DNA of 15,962 bases, taken from contig JAEDJH010000034.1 in the NCBI GenBank assembly GCA_016296415.1, positions 1 to 15,962 of the forward strand, read 5' to 3'. How positions within the stretch are numbered: position 1 is the stretch's first letter; every line of letters begins with the position of its first letter. Position numbers and translations under genes: made by a program. Below are positions 1 through 6,891 of the stretch, piece after piece. Source of the stretch: Clostridia bacterium (GTDB lineage Bacteria > Bacillota > Clostridia > Christensenellales > CAG-138). The notes beneath the pieces are model-generated. The model had not been told where the DNA came from and did not search any database. It saw only the letters and a list, made by a program, of their open reading frames with translations.

Positions 1-54
1 ACGGCAATCGTAAGCGGTCTCGGTGCAATCGCTCTCCGTAAAAAGGAAGACTGA
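1..54 (+). CDS. C-terminal fragment of a probable cell-surface/secreted protein
   Basis: An open frame enters from the left edge and stops with TGA at 52-54, giving the last 17 residues (TAIVSGLGAIALRKKED). A short Ala/Gly/Ile/Leu-rich hydrophobic stretch followed by a basic tail resembles the end of Gram-positive surface proteins, where a membrane helix and positive charges follow a sorting signal. Any LPxTG-like motif would lie outside the window, so anchoring cannot be confirmed. A terminator follows at 91-120, which supports this being the true end of a transcription unit. Function unknown. Confidence 0.5.
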   Translation, partial: TAIVSGLGAIALRKKED

Positions 55-90
55 TTGACTGCAAAATTAAAGGCTGACTAACCGACATAA

Positions 91-120
91 GGGTGAGAGC
101 TGAATGCTCTTGCCCTTTTT
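91..120 (+). terminator. Intrinsic terminator after the partial surface-protein gene
   Basis: A 10-bp stem is formed by GGGTGAGAGC (91-100) and GCTCTTGCCC (106-115), including two G-U pairs. The loop is TGAAT and five T follow at 116-120. It sits 37 nt past the TGA at 52-54 and insulates the next gene. Confidence 0.85.
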
Positions 121-172
121 ATTGATCTTTTAGAACGAATGTGACAATGCTGCAACACATCATTTGTTCATA

Positions 173-200
173 TTGAAATCCCCGGGGTATGTGTTAAAAT
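173..200 (+). promoter_or_regulatory. Sigma-A-type promoter with extended -10, for the GH13 gene
   Basis: TTGAAA (173-178), a 16-bp spacer and TAAAAT (195-200), with the TGn extension of an extended -10 at 192-194. The expected start, about 7 nt past the -10, falls on or next to A207 of the GH13 ATG, so the mRNA would have essentially no leader. The perfect palindrome CCCCGGGG (180-187) lies in the spacer and could be an operator; that is speculation. Confidence 0.6.
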
Positions 201-206
201 CACACT

Positions 207-2144
207 ATGGGAGCTGTACATGATTCAAGAAATGACAGATACAGATTTCCGCAGGGGGCGGTAAGCTGCGGCAATAACGTTATGCTTGCCCTGCAGCTTG
301 ACGGTGCGCTTGCATATACCGCAAGGCGCATTGTCCTTTGCACCTGCTTTGATGGAAATGCTGAGCGGCATGATGGCGAATGCACGGCGGAAAACGGCAT
401 GCGCCTTTATCGCTTTAACCTGAAAATGCCCGACCGAACGGGCCTGCTGTGGTATAATTTTGCGATTTATACACAGGATGGTGTAATGTACTACGGCGGA
501 AGCTCGGGCCGGGGGTATTTGAGTGAAGGAGAGCCTGCATCATACCGAATAACCGTGTATGACGGGAGCTTTTCCGTGCCAAGGCGCCATACCGAGGGCG
601 TAATGTACCAAATTTTTCCGGACCGCTTCGCAAAGAGCGGCGATGAGGGGGGACTAAGGCGGCTTCCGTATCACGAAAACATGGGGCGAAGGGTGTATGC
701 ACACGAGAACTGGGACGAAGTGCCCCTTTATTTGCCGCTTGACGGGGAAAAATACTATTCGCCCTGCGATTTTTTCGGCGGCGATTTGGAGGGCATAAGG
801 AACAGGCTCAAATATCTGTCCGACATGGGCGTGACCATGCTGTATCTCAATCCCGTTTTTGAATCGCCGTCATGCCATAGGTACAACGTTTCCGATTATA
901 TGCGAATCGACCCGATTTTGGGCGATGAAAACGACCTGAAAAATCTTGTTGAGTCGGCAAAGCATTATGGCATAGAGCTGATGTTCGACGGCGTTTTTTC
1001 GCATACGGGGGATGACAGCGTCTATTTCGACCGATACGGAAATTACGGCAAAAACGGCGCCTACCAAAGCGAAGATTCACCGTATCGGGATTGGTACGAT
1101 TTTGAGGAGTTTCCCGATAAATATCGCTCATGGTGGGGTTTTGACACACTGCCCGAGGTCAACGAGCTTGCACCGTCGTATGTGGAATACGTTAAAAGGG
1201 TGATAGACAAATGGCATTCCCTCGGTGTAAAGCATTGGAGGCTCGATGTTGCCGACGAACTGCCCGACGAGTTCATAGCGATGCTTCGCCAAAAGGTCAA
1301 GGCCAACTCACATGATGGCGTTTTGATAGGCGAGGTGTGGGAGGAGGCCTCCAACAAGCACTCTATGGGGTGCCGCAGGAAGTATGTCGATGGATTTGAG
1401 CTCGACGGCGTGATGGACTATGTGCTTCGGTCACTGATACTTGACTTTTTAACCTGTAAAATAAGCGCAGGCGCATTCCTTGACGGTGCTTTGTCTCAGG
1501 CGGAGCATTATCCCGAGCCGTTTTTGTACGGAAAGATGAATCTGCTTTCATCCCATGACACAATAAGGGCGATTACCGTCCTTGGCGGAGCTCCCGGGCG
1601 GGACGATCTGCCGAGGGAGAAGCAGGCGGAGTTCAGACTGGATGAAGATGCGCTTCAATTGGCGAAAAGACGCTTCGTTTTGGCTGTGCTGATGCAGGCG
1701 GCTATGCCGGGTGTCCCTTGCGTTTACTACGGTGATGAGGTTGGAATGACCGGAATGGCCGATCCGTTCTGCAGAGGTACATTTCCTGCCGACGGCGGAG
1801 ATGGTGAGCTTGCCGATAAGGTGCGCCGCATTATGCGCCAAAGGCGTGCCGACAAGAGTCTGAACTCAGGCGGTTATGCGCTGAACGCATACGGCGAGGA
1901 CGTGCTTGCGGTAGTGCGAATGTCCGGTGAAAGCTCTTCCGTGGTCGTTGTTAACAGGTCGCATGCAAAAAAAACCGTCCGCATTAAAAAAGAAGATTTT
2001 ACACAGGGTAAATATGCCGCACGGGTGACTTTGTGCCGACGCTATACCAATTTGCTAAGCGGTAAAGAGTACGAAAGCGGAGATGCAGGAATGCTTTTGG
2101 AGCTTGAGCCGCTTGAGGGCTTATTACTGATAAGAAAGGATTGA
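207..2144 (+). CDS. GH13 alpha-glucan hydrolase (neopullulanase / cyclomaltodextrinase / maltogenic-amylase-like)
   Basis: This 645-residue alpha-amylase-family enzyme probably cuts alpha-1,4 (and possibly alpha-1,6) bonds in maltodextrins or cyclodextrins. With no signal peptide it should act in the cytosol on imported glucans. An N-terminal beta-sandwich (about 5-120, CBM34/E-set-like) precedes the TIM barrel, which opens with MYQIFPDRF (133-141). Conserved regions: LYLNPVFES (212-220), DGVFSH (261-266, region I), LPEVN (315-319, the region-V position), RLDVADE (345-351, nucleophile D347), GEVW (375-378, acid/base E376) and SSHDT (448-452, transition-state D451). A C-terminal beta domain fills about 555-645. 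The triad is intact. The start at 207 is favoured because the residues right after it (HDSRNDRYRFPQGAV) match the usual N-terminus of these clostridial proteins, and TAA lies in frame at 195-197. No Shine-Dalgarno precedes it. Exact substrate specificity cannot be read from sequence. Confidence 0.93.
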   Translation: MGAVHDSRNDRYRFPQGAVSCGNNVMLALQLDGALAYTARRIVLCTCFDGNAERHDGECTAENGMRLYRFNLKMPDRTGLLWYNFAIYTQDGVMYYGGSSGRGYLSEGEPASYRITVYDGSFSVPRRHTEGVMYQIFPDRFAKSGDEGGLRRLPYHENMGRRVYAHENWDEVPLYLPLDGEKYYSPCDFFGGDLEGIRNRLKYLSDMGVTMLYLNPVFESPSCHRYNVSDYMRIDPILGDENDLKNLVESAKHYGIELMFDGVFSHTGDDSVYFDRYGNYGKNGAYQSEDSPYRDWYDFEEFPDKYRSWWGFDTLPEVNELAPSYVEYVKRVIDKWHSLGVKHWRLDVADELPDEFIAMLRQKVKANSHDGVLIGEVWEEASNKHSMGCRRKYVDGFELDGVMDYVLRSLILDFLTCKISAGAFLDGALSQAEHYPEPFLYGKMNLLSSHDTIRAITVLGGAPGRDDLPREKQAEFRLDEDALQLAKRRFVLAVLMQAAMPGVPCVYYGDEVGMTGMADPFCRGTFPADGGDGELADKVRRIMRQRRADKSLNSGGYALNAYGEDVLAVVRMSGESSSVVVVNRSHAKKTVRIKKEDFTQGKYAARVTLCRRYTNLLSGKEYESGDAGMLLELEPLEGLLLIRKD

Positions 2145-2148
2145 CTTT

Positions 2149-2562
2149 ATGAGAGGCTTTTTTGCAAGGCTTTTTTACGGAAGATACGGAAATGACAGGC
2201 TGAATTTTGTCTTGCTCATTGCAGGTATGCTGTTTTCCATTGCCGCAAGCATCGCCAGCATTTATTCCAGGGCAGCGTGGTACGTGCTGTTTGCATTGTC
2301 AACGCTCATACTTGTTATCGCTCTGCTGAGGATGATGTCAAGAAACTTTGACAAGCGCCGCAGGGAGCTTGCTGCCTATCAAAATATGACGTCAAAGCTG
2401 AAAGGATTTTGGCGCAGGATAAGGCTGAGGGCAGAGGAGAGCCGCCGATACAGAAGGTTTTCGTGCGCACAGTGCGGGCAGAAATTGAGAGTGCCGAAGG
2501 GCAAGGGGAAAATTCGCATCACCTGCACAAAATGCGGTCATAAATTCGTAAAGCGTACATAA
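2149..2562 (+). CDS. Small membrane protein with C-terminal zinc ribbon, function unknown
   Basis: A 137-residue protein with two hydrophobic helices (about 19-40 and 43-60). A basic, probably cytosolic linker (65-103) follows, then a zinc ribbon with C106-x2-C109 and C126-x2-C129. The ribbon loop is also basic (RVPKGKGK), which suits nucleic-acid or acidic-partner contact, but nothing visible proves this. It starts 4 nt after the GH13 stop, with AAAGGA overlapping that gene's end, so the two are co-transcribed and probably coupled. I do not recognise a named family beyond 'zinc-ribbon domain-containing membrane protein'. Confidence 0.85.
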   Translation: MRGFFARLFYGRYGNDRLNFVLLIAGMLFSIAASIASIYSRAAWYVLFALSTLILVIALLRMMSRNFDKRRRELAAYQNMTSKLKGFWRRIRLRAEESRRYRRFSCAQCGQKLRVPKGKGKIRITCTKCGHKFVKRT

Positions 2563-2624
2563 GGCTTTTTTACGAAGCGTCGTATTTTGCGGCGGCAAAG
2601 CCCAATAAAGCCCCACATTACACC

Positions 2625-2669
2625 AATAAAAAAGCCATCGGCAGGGTTTTTCAAAAGACCGATGGCTTT
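2625..2669 (-). terminator. Intrinsic terminator of metK, possibly bidirectional
   Basis: Perfect 11-bp arms AAAGCCATCGG (2631-2641) and CCGATGGCTTT (2659-2669) surround a 17-nt loop. On the minus strand the stem ends in CTTTTTTATT, a good U-tract just after metK. On the plus strand the tail is only CTTTAACTT, so it may also end the GH13/zinc-ribbon transcript, but weakly. Confidence 0.8.
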
Positions 2670-2691
2670 AACTTGTGCATATAGCAGACGG

Positions 2692-3873
2692 TTATGCTTT
2701 CTGCATAAAATCCTTCACGAGGTCGAGTTTTTCCCAGGGGAGCTCAACATCGGTTCTGCCGAAGTGACCGAAAGAAGCGGTCTGACGGTAGATGGGGCGT
2801 CTGAGGTCGAGTCTTGAAATTATCGCCGCAGGGCGGAAATCAAACACCTTTTTTACAAGCTCCGCAATCATGCTGTCGGGCATTGCTCCCGTACCTTTGG
2901 TATCTACCATTATGGATACGGGGTGCGCAACACCGATGGCGTATGCGACCTGAAGCTCGCAGCGCTTTGCAAGACCTGCTGCAACGATGTTTTTGGCAAC
3001 ATAGCGTGCGGCATACGCAGCACTGCGGTCAACCTTGGTAGGATCCTTGCCGCTGAAGCAGCCGCCGCCGTGACGGGCAACGCCGCCGTAGGTATCGACA
3101 ATTATCTTGCGTCCGGTCAGACCCGAGTCACCCTGAGGCCCGCCGATGACGAAGCGACCCGTTGGGTTCACGAGGAACCTGCTGTTGTCGTCAAGCATAT
3201 CGGCGGGGACAACGTCCTTTATGACGTTTTTGATTATATCGCTTCTTATCTGCTCCAGCTCCACGTCGGGATCGTGCTGTGCCGAAATGACGACGGTGTC
3301 CACTCTTACGGGCTTACCGTCAACATATTCCACTGTGACCTGCGACTTGCCATCGGGACGGAGATAGTTTAAAAGTCCGCTTTTGCGCACCCGACTGAGG
3401 CGCATGGACAGCTTATGGGCAAGCGAGGTTGTAAGCGGCATGAATTCGGGAGTTTCATCGCACGCAAAGCCGAACATCATACCCTGATCACCTGCACCAA
3501 GTTCAAACTCGTCCGCTGCTTCGCCGTGCTTTGCCTCAATGGACTTGGATACGCCCATGTCGATGTCGGGCGATTGTCCGTTGAGGGCGGAGATGACGGC
3601 AAGGGAGTGTCCGTCAAAGCCGTATTCGGGCTTGTTGTAGCCAATGTCGATAACAACGTCGCGCACAAGGCGGGGAATATCCACGTAGCAGTCTGTGGTG
3701 ACTTCGCCCATTACCATCACCATGCCCGTCGTGGCACAGCATTCGCAGGCAACTCTGGAGTTTTTGTCGTTTTCGAGCATCCTGTCAAGGACTGCGTCGG
3801 ATATTGTGTCACACACCTTGTCGGGATGTCCGTCCGTTACGGATTCCGATGTAAATAAAAATTTTTCGCTCAT
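2692..3873 (-). CDS. metK: S-adenosylmethionine synthetase
   Basis: This 393-residue cytosolic enzyme makes SAM from methionine and ATP, releasing phosphate and pyrophosphate. It is full length for the family. It carries GHPDKVCD near residue 15 (ATP/catalytic His), the first signature GAGDQG at 126-131, and the glycine-rich second signature at about 269-284 ([16 protein letters not shown]), whose usual Ala is Cys here. The ATG at 3871-3873 is preceded by AAAGAGG (3881-3887) at 7 nt. A SAM-I riboswitch and a dedicated promoter lie directly upstream, giving feedback by the product. The two methyltransferases of the neighbouring operon are among its many SAM consumers. Confidence 0.98.
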   Translation of the reverse strand: MSEKFLFTSESVTDGHPDKVCDTISDAVLDRMLENDKNSRVACECCATTGMVMVMGEVTTDCYVDIPRLVRDVVIDIGYNKPEYGFDGHSLAVISALNGQSPDIDMGVSKSIEAKHGEAADEFELGAGDQGMMFGFACDETPEFMPLTTSLAHKLSMRLSRVRKSGLLNYLRPDGKSQVTVEYVDGKPVRVDTVVISAQHDPDVELEQIRSDIIKNVIKDVVPADMLDDNSRFLVNPTGRFVIGGPQGDSGLTGRKIIVDTYGGVARHGGGCFSGKDPTKVDRSAAYAARYVAKNIVAAGLAKRCELQVAYAIGVAHPVSIMVDTKGTGAMPDSMIAELVKKVFDFRPAAIISRLDLRRPIYRQTASFGHFGRTDVELPWEKLDLVKDFMQKA

Positions 3874-3904
3874 TTTGTTTCCTCTTTACTAAGATTATTT
3901 CAAC

Positions 3905-3929
3905 AAAAAAGTCTCGCAGAAAGCGAGAC
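3905..3929 (-). terminator. Riboswitch-controlled attenuator before metK
   Basis: On the minus strand GTCTCGC (complement of 3923-3929), loop TTTCT and GCGAGAC (complement of 3911-3917) are followed by six T (complement of 3905-3910). A competing antiterminator is visible: GAGCGAA (complement of 3940-3946) can pair with TTCGTCTC (complement of 3925-3932) with one bulged U. It takes up both part of P1's 3' strand and the terminator's 5' arm. SAM-stabilised P1 would therefore free the terminator and switch metK off. Confidence 0.9.
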
Positions 3930-3943
3930 GAAGTATCCGTTCG

Positions 3944-4038
3944 CTCATCTTTCGGCATATACCGCAGGATTTGGCACCTTGCCTTAAAGGCAGGTTGTCG
4001 GGCTTCGCAGGGCCTGTCCCTCAGCCACTCTTGATAAG
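3944..4038 (-). ncRNA. SAM-I (S-box) riboswitch aptamer
   Basis: The minus strand holds the family's conserved blocks in order: CTTATCAAGAG at the 5' side, GAGGGA and GGCCC, then GCCCGACAACC, GGTGCCAAATCCTGC and finally GAAAGATGAG. P1 pairs CTTATC (complement of 4033-4038) with GATGAG (complement of 3944-3949). The terminator/antiterminator platform lies immediately downstream, before metK. By established knowledge of this class, SAM binding stops transcription. Confidence 0.97.
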
Positions 4039-4056
4039 ACTATTCTGTTTGTTATG

Positions 4057-4085
4057 ACTATATCGTCCCAAAGTCGTGTTGTCAA
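4057..4085 (-). promoter_or_regulatory. Consensus sigma-A promoter of the metK riboswitch
   Basis: On the minus strand, TTGACA (complement of 4080-4085), exactly 17 bp, and TATAGT (complement of 4057-4062). Transcription should begin near 4050, about 12 nt before the aptamer's P1. The -35 lies only 23 bp past the stop codon of the upstream U32 gene. Confidence 0.9.
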
Positions 4086-4108
4086 GCCTTTTTTTGCGAT
4101 ATATTGCG

Positions 4109-5386
4109 CTATTTTGCGTAGGTCGAGTTTCTTCTTTCGATGTGAACGCCTATGCGCAGAATATCGCCCGGAGAAACGGGCTCGTTGCAGCCTATATAGA
4201 GGCGTTCCTTCGGATGCGGAGCGCTGCTGACCGGCTTGCCCTGCTCGTTTTTGATGTACTCGACCTTAAATTTGCGTCCGATGTCATTCGGGGCAAGTAT
4301 GTCGAGTGTATCGCCGACGAAAAAACGGTTTCGCTGTGAAACAAGAGCTTCTTTTTTGTCACAGTCGTATTCGATTACCACGGCGCCTATTTCCTTGTCC
4401 TGAATGTAGCCTCCGCTGATTGTCGCCTGCCCCTCTTTGCCGGGGTTTCCGAAGAAGAACCCGGTCGTGTAGGGGCGGTGGCTTGCGTAATTCAGCTCCG
4501 AAGAGATACTTTCCGGTACATGGTAGCTTTTTTGAGCATCTCCGCCTGCCGCAAGCGCTTCTGCGTAGTGATCCAGTGCCATTCTGTAGGCGTTGACAAC
4601 GGTTGCGACGTATGCGATGGACTTCATTCGCCCCTCGATCTTCAAGCTGCAAACGCCCGTGTTTATAAGCTCGGGCAGATGCTCGATCATGTTCATGTCT
4701 CGGGAGTTGAGTATAAACGTTCCCTGCTCGTTTTGCTCTATGCCGAACCATTCGCCGTCACGACCGCGCTCACGCAGCTCGTACGTCCAGCGACAGGGCT
4801 GGGCGCATTCCCCCTTGTTCGAGTCCCTGCCCGCAAGATAGTTTGAAAGCAGGCATCTTCCGGAGTATGAAACGCACATTGCGCCGTGTACGAAAATTTC
4901 AAGTTCGAGCGACGAGGGGAGGCGCTTACGCATGGCGGCTATCTGTTCAAGCGAAAGCTCACGGGCAAGTATAACCCTTTTTATGCCCTGCTCATGCCAA
5001 AAAGCGGCGGCAGCGGAGTTTAGAGTGTTCGCCTGTGTGCTGAGATGCAGTTCCATATTGGGAACGGCTTGCTTTGCTGCTGCGAGCACGCCCGGATCGG
5101 TCAGGATTATGGCGTTTGCGCCGGCGGATTCAATATCCTTCAGCAAAGGGGGCAGACTGTCGAGATCCTCGTCCCGTGCAAATGCGTTGCAGGCGACATA
5201 TACCCTCTTGCCGAGCTTGCGTGCAAGGGTGCAGGCTTCGGAAAGCTGGGGGAGGGTAAAGTTGTCCGCAAAGTTTCGGAGGCTCATACTTGTTGCTCCG
5301 ACATAGCAGGCGTCAGCACCGTAGCGGAATGCGGTTTTAAGGCGTTCAAGGTTGCCTGCCGGCGCAAGAAGTTCTGGTAGTTTCAT
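4109..5386 (-). CDS. trhP: U32-family protein, TrhP-like (prephenate-dependent tRNA uridine-34 hydroxylation)
   Basis: A 425-residue cytosolic protein. It opens with PELLAPAGN and contains the U32 signature with EIFVHGAMC and GRCLLS. Cysteines C171, C178, C194 and C198 are placed as in U32 proteins that bind an iron-sulfur cluster; a small C-terminal beta domain follows. Although once called peptidases, the long bacterial U32 members TrhP/YrrO act with prephenate in forming 5-hydroxyuridine at tRNA position 34. In B. subtilis mltG (yrrL) lies upstream of yrrM-yrrN-yrrO; here mltG is the direct neighbour, which supports the assignment. I chose ATG 5384-5386 because AGGTG (5393-5397) stands 6 nt before it; the longer TTG start at 5410 lies within the end of mltG and has no such site. 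RlhA-like or other U32 roles are the alternative. Confidence 0.85.
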   Translation of the reverse strand: MKLPELLAPAGNLERLKTAFRYGADACYVGATSMSLRNFADNFTLPQLSEACTLARKLGKRVYVACNAFARDEDLDSLPPLLKDIESAGANAIILTDPGVLAAAKQAVPNMELHLSTQANTLNSAAAAFWHEQGIKRVILARELSLEQIAAMRKRLPSSLELEIFVHGAMCVSYSGRCLLSNYLAGRDSNKGECAQPCRWTYELRERGRDGEWFGIEQNEQGTFILNSRDMNMIEHLPELINTGVCSLKIEGRMKSIAYVATVVNAYRMALDHYAEALAAGGDAQKSYHVPESISSELNYASHRPYTTGFFFGNPGKEGQATISGGYIQDKEIGAVVIEYDCDKKEALVSQRNRFFVGDTLDILAPNDIGRKFKVEYIKNEQGKPVSSAPHPKERLYIGCNEPVSPGDILRIGVHIERRNSTYAK

Positions 5387-5403
5387 GTTTCTCACCTGCC
5401 AAA

Positions 5404-6513
5404 TCACCAATTGGGTCTGTATTTTTCAACGTTCTTTTGATGCTCACGGAGCGTCTCTGCAAACACCAGCTCGCCGGTTTCCGAATCCTTCAGGCAGAAA
5501 TAGTAATATACGCCAAGGAATTCCTCATCGGGGTACAGGGCGGCGATAATTGCATCCTCACCGGGGTTTGTTATCGGACCGAGCGGCAGTCCCTTGTAAA
5601 CGTGAGTGTTGTAGAGCGACCGGCTCTCCATCTGCTCTGAGGTAAACTGGAGCGTGTTTTCGTCGAATATGTATCTTAGCGGAGCATCGGAGCCGAGCGT
5701 CATATCGTCCGTCAGCCTGTTGTGGAATACAGCGGATACCTTGGCAAAATCGGCGGTTTTCGCCTCCCTCTCGATCAGCGAGGCGAGCGTTATTACTTCG
5801 TCAATGGTCATGCCGAGCTCGGCGGCCCTTGCGGCATATTCGCTTGTGAATGTGGTATGGAAGCCCAAAAGCATCTTGTTTATAAGGAACTTGGGCGATG
5901 AATCCACATACACCTCATAGGTGCTCGGAAACAGATAGCCTTCAAGCTTGTATTTTCTCGCCTCGTCGGGGTTGTCCTCAATTTCGGTGATGAACGAGTA
6001 TTCGGTGAAGCTGCTGCCCGTCTTGCAAAGCTCATAAAACTCATTCGGAGTGTCGAGCAGACCGAGCGAAACAAGCTGCTTACCTATATCACGCACGGAG
6101 GTTCCTTCGGTTATTGTTATCTTCATCGTCTCACGGGGCGGATTGCCCTCACAGATAATATCGACCATTTGGGGAATATCCATGTTCTTTGACAGTATAT
6201 AGGTACCTGCCTTCATATTGGATGATTTACCGAGGAAGTCAACATAAATCTTAAACACCGCTTTGTTGGATATCAAGCCCGACTCGTACAGCAGCTTTCC
6301 TATCGAGGAGGTACCGTAGCCGCTGGGAATGACGATTTCTATCGGAGTGGCGTCGTTGCTGTCCATTGGCATTATGTACTTGTTATACAGTATTTTAACG
6401 CCCGCATATACCCCTGCAAGGGCGATGGATATGCTGAGTATCACCACGAGCAGAGGGCGCACCGCCTTCCATATTTTTCGCAGTACCTTGCGCTGTTCGG
6501 CTTTTTTGTTCAA
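5404..6513 (-). CDS. mltG: Endolytic peptidoglycan transglycosylase MltG (YceG-like)
   Basis: A 369-residue membrane-anchored lyase that cuts nascent glycan strands and is thought to set their length at sites of synthesis. It has a basic cytosolic N-terminus, one membrane helix (about 20-42) and a LysM-like region (about 57-105). The YceG catalytic domain carries EGYLFPSTYE (191-200), ASLIEREA (244-251, catalytic E248 by analogy with the family), VFHNRL (262-267), LGSDAPLRY (273-281) and the YNTHVYKGLPLGPITNPG block (301-318). The start codon is TTG (complement of 6511-6513), with GGAGG (6523-6527) 9 nt before it; there is no nearby ATG. It follows the YlbF gene by 24 nt and precedes the U32 gene with 17 nt between. 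Confidence 0.95.
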   Translation of the reverse strand: MNKKAEQRKVLRKIWKAVRPLLVVILSISIALAGVYAGVKILYNKYIMPMDSNDATPIEIVIPSGYGTSSIGKLLYESGLISNKAVFKIYVDFLGKSSNMKAGTYILSKNMDIPQMVDIICEGNPPRETMKITITEGTSVRDIGKQLVSLGLLDTPNEFYELCKTGSSFTEYSFITEIEDNPDEARKYKLEGYLFPSTYEVYVDSSPKFLINKMLLGFHTTFTSEYAARAAELGMTIDEVITLASLIEREAKTADFAKVSAVFHNRLTDDMTLGSDAPLRYIFDENTLQFTSEQMESRSLYNTHVYKGLPLGPITNPGEDAIIAALYPDEEFLGVYYYFCLKDSETGELVFAETLREHQKNVEKYRPNW

Positions 6514-6537
6514 GGACCTTTACCTCCGTTTCTTAAA

Positions 6538-6891
6538 TTATTCGGGAAAATCGAGACCCATGTTTACGTCCGTTGCGTTGCCTATGGATTCGTAAACATA
6601 GCTGAGCAGGGCTGTGACTCTGTATTCCGCCACCAAAAAATCTGAAGCCTCCTTGTTGCCGGATAAAAGCTCCGTAAGCGAGTTTAATGACGCCATGATA
6701 TCGTCATCAACGTTTCCGAGAACCATGTTCGCCTGCGCCTTCATGCGAAGGGAGGCGTATTGCTTCAGCAGCGCCCTCGTAGTATCGTTTTCGACGGCGA
6801 GCGCTTTGGCTTTCGTGTATTCGGCGTATTCCTCGCTTTGATTCAAAAGTGCCGCAAGGTGTTTTACGGCGTCGGCGATTTCCTTATTCAT
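6538..6891 (-). CDS. YlbF-family protein (RNase-associated regulator)
   Basis: A 117-residue, almost wholly helical soluble protein of the YlbF/YmcA (Com_YlbF) type. The N-terminal part (IADAVKHLAALLNQSEEYAEY) and the QANMVLGN stretch are characteristic. B. subtilis YlbF and YmcA form a complex with YaaT that steers RNase Y maturation of operon mRNAs. This gene overlaps the RNase J stop by 8 nt (ATGAATAA), with GGAGG (6900-6904) 8 nt before its ATG, so the two are translationally linked and a role with RNase J is a fair inference. The sequence contains no cysteine, so it cannot hold an iron-sulfur cluster through Cys as reported for the B. subtilis complex. Orthology to ylbF versus ymcA is not resolved. 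Confidence 0.85.
   Translation of the reverse strand: MNKEIADAVKHLAALLNQSEEYAEYTKAKALAVENDTTRALLKQYASLRMKAQANMVLGNVDDDIMASLNSLTELLSGNKEASDFLVAEYRVTALLSYVYESIGNATDVNMGLDFPE

Noticed and set aside
2545..2584. Small hairpins after the zinc-ribbon gene (TTCGTAAA with TTTACGAA; TACGA with TCGTA)
   Set aside because: The stems are AT-rich and short and compete with each other, with only four T following. The 2631-2669 stem is a better terminator.
2923..3372. 149-codon plus-strand ORF inside metK, and a similar one at 3415-3858
   Set aside because: Both are antisense shadows of the fully conserved metK frame. They have no ribosome site and no protein-like pattern.
5387..5410. TTG start at 5410 for the U32 gene
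   Set aside because: It would overlap the end of mltG, and the added residues are not family-like. ATG 5386 has AGGTG at 6 nt and begins the conserved PELLAPAGN block.
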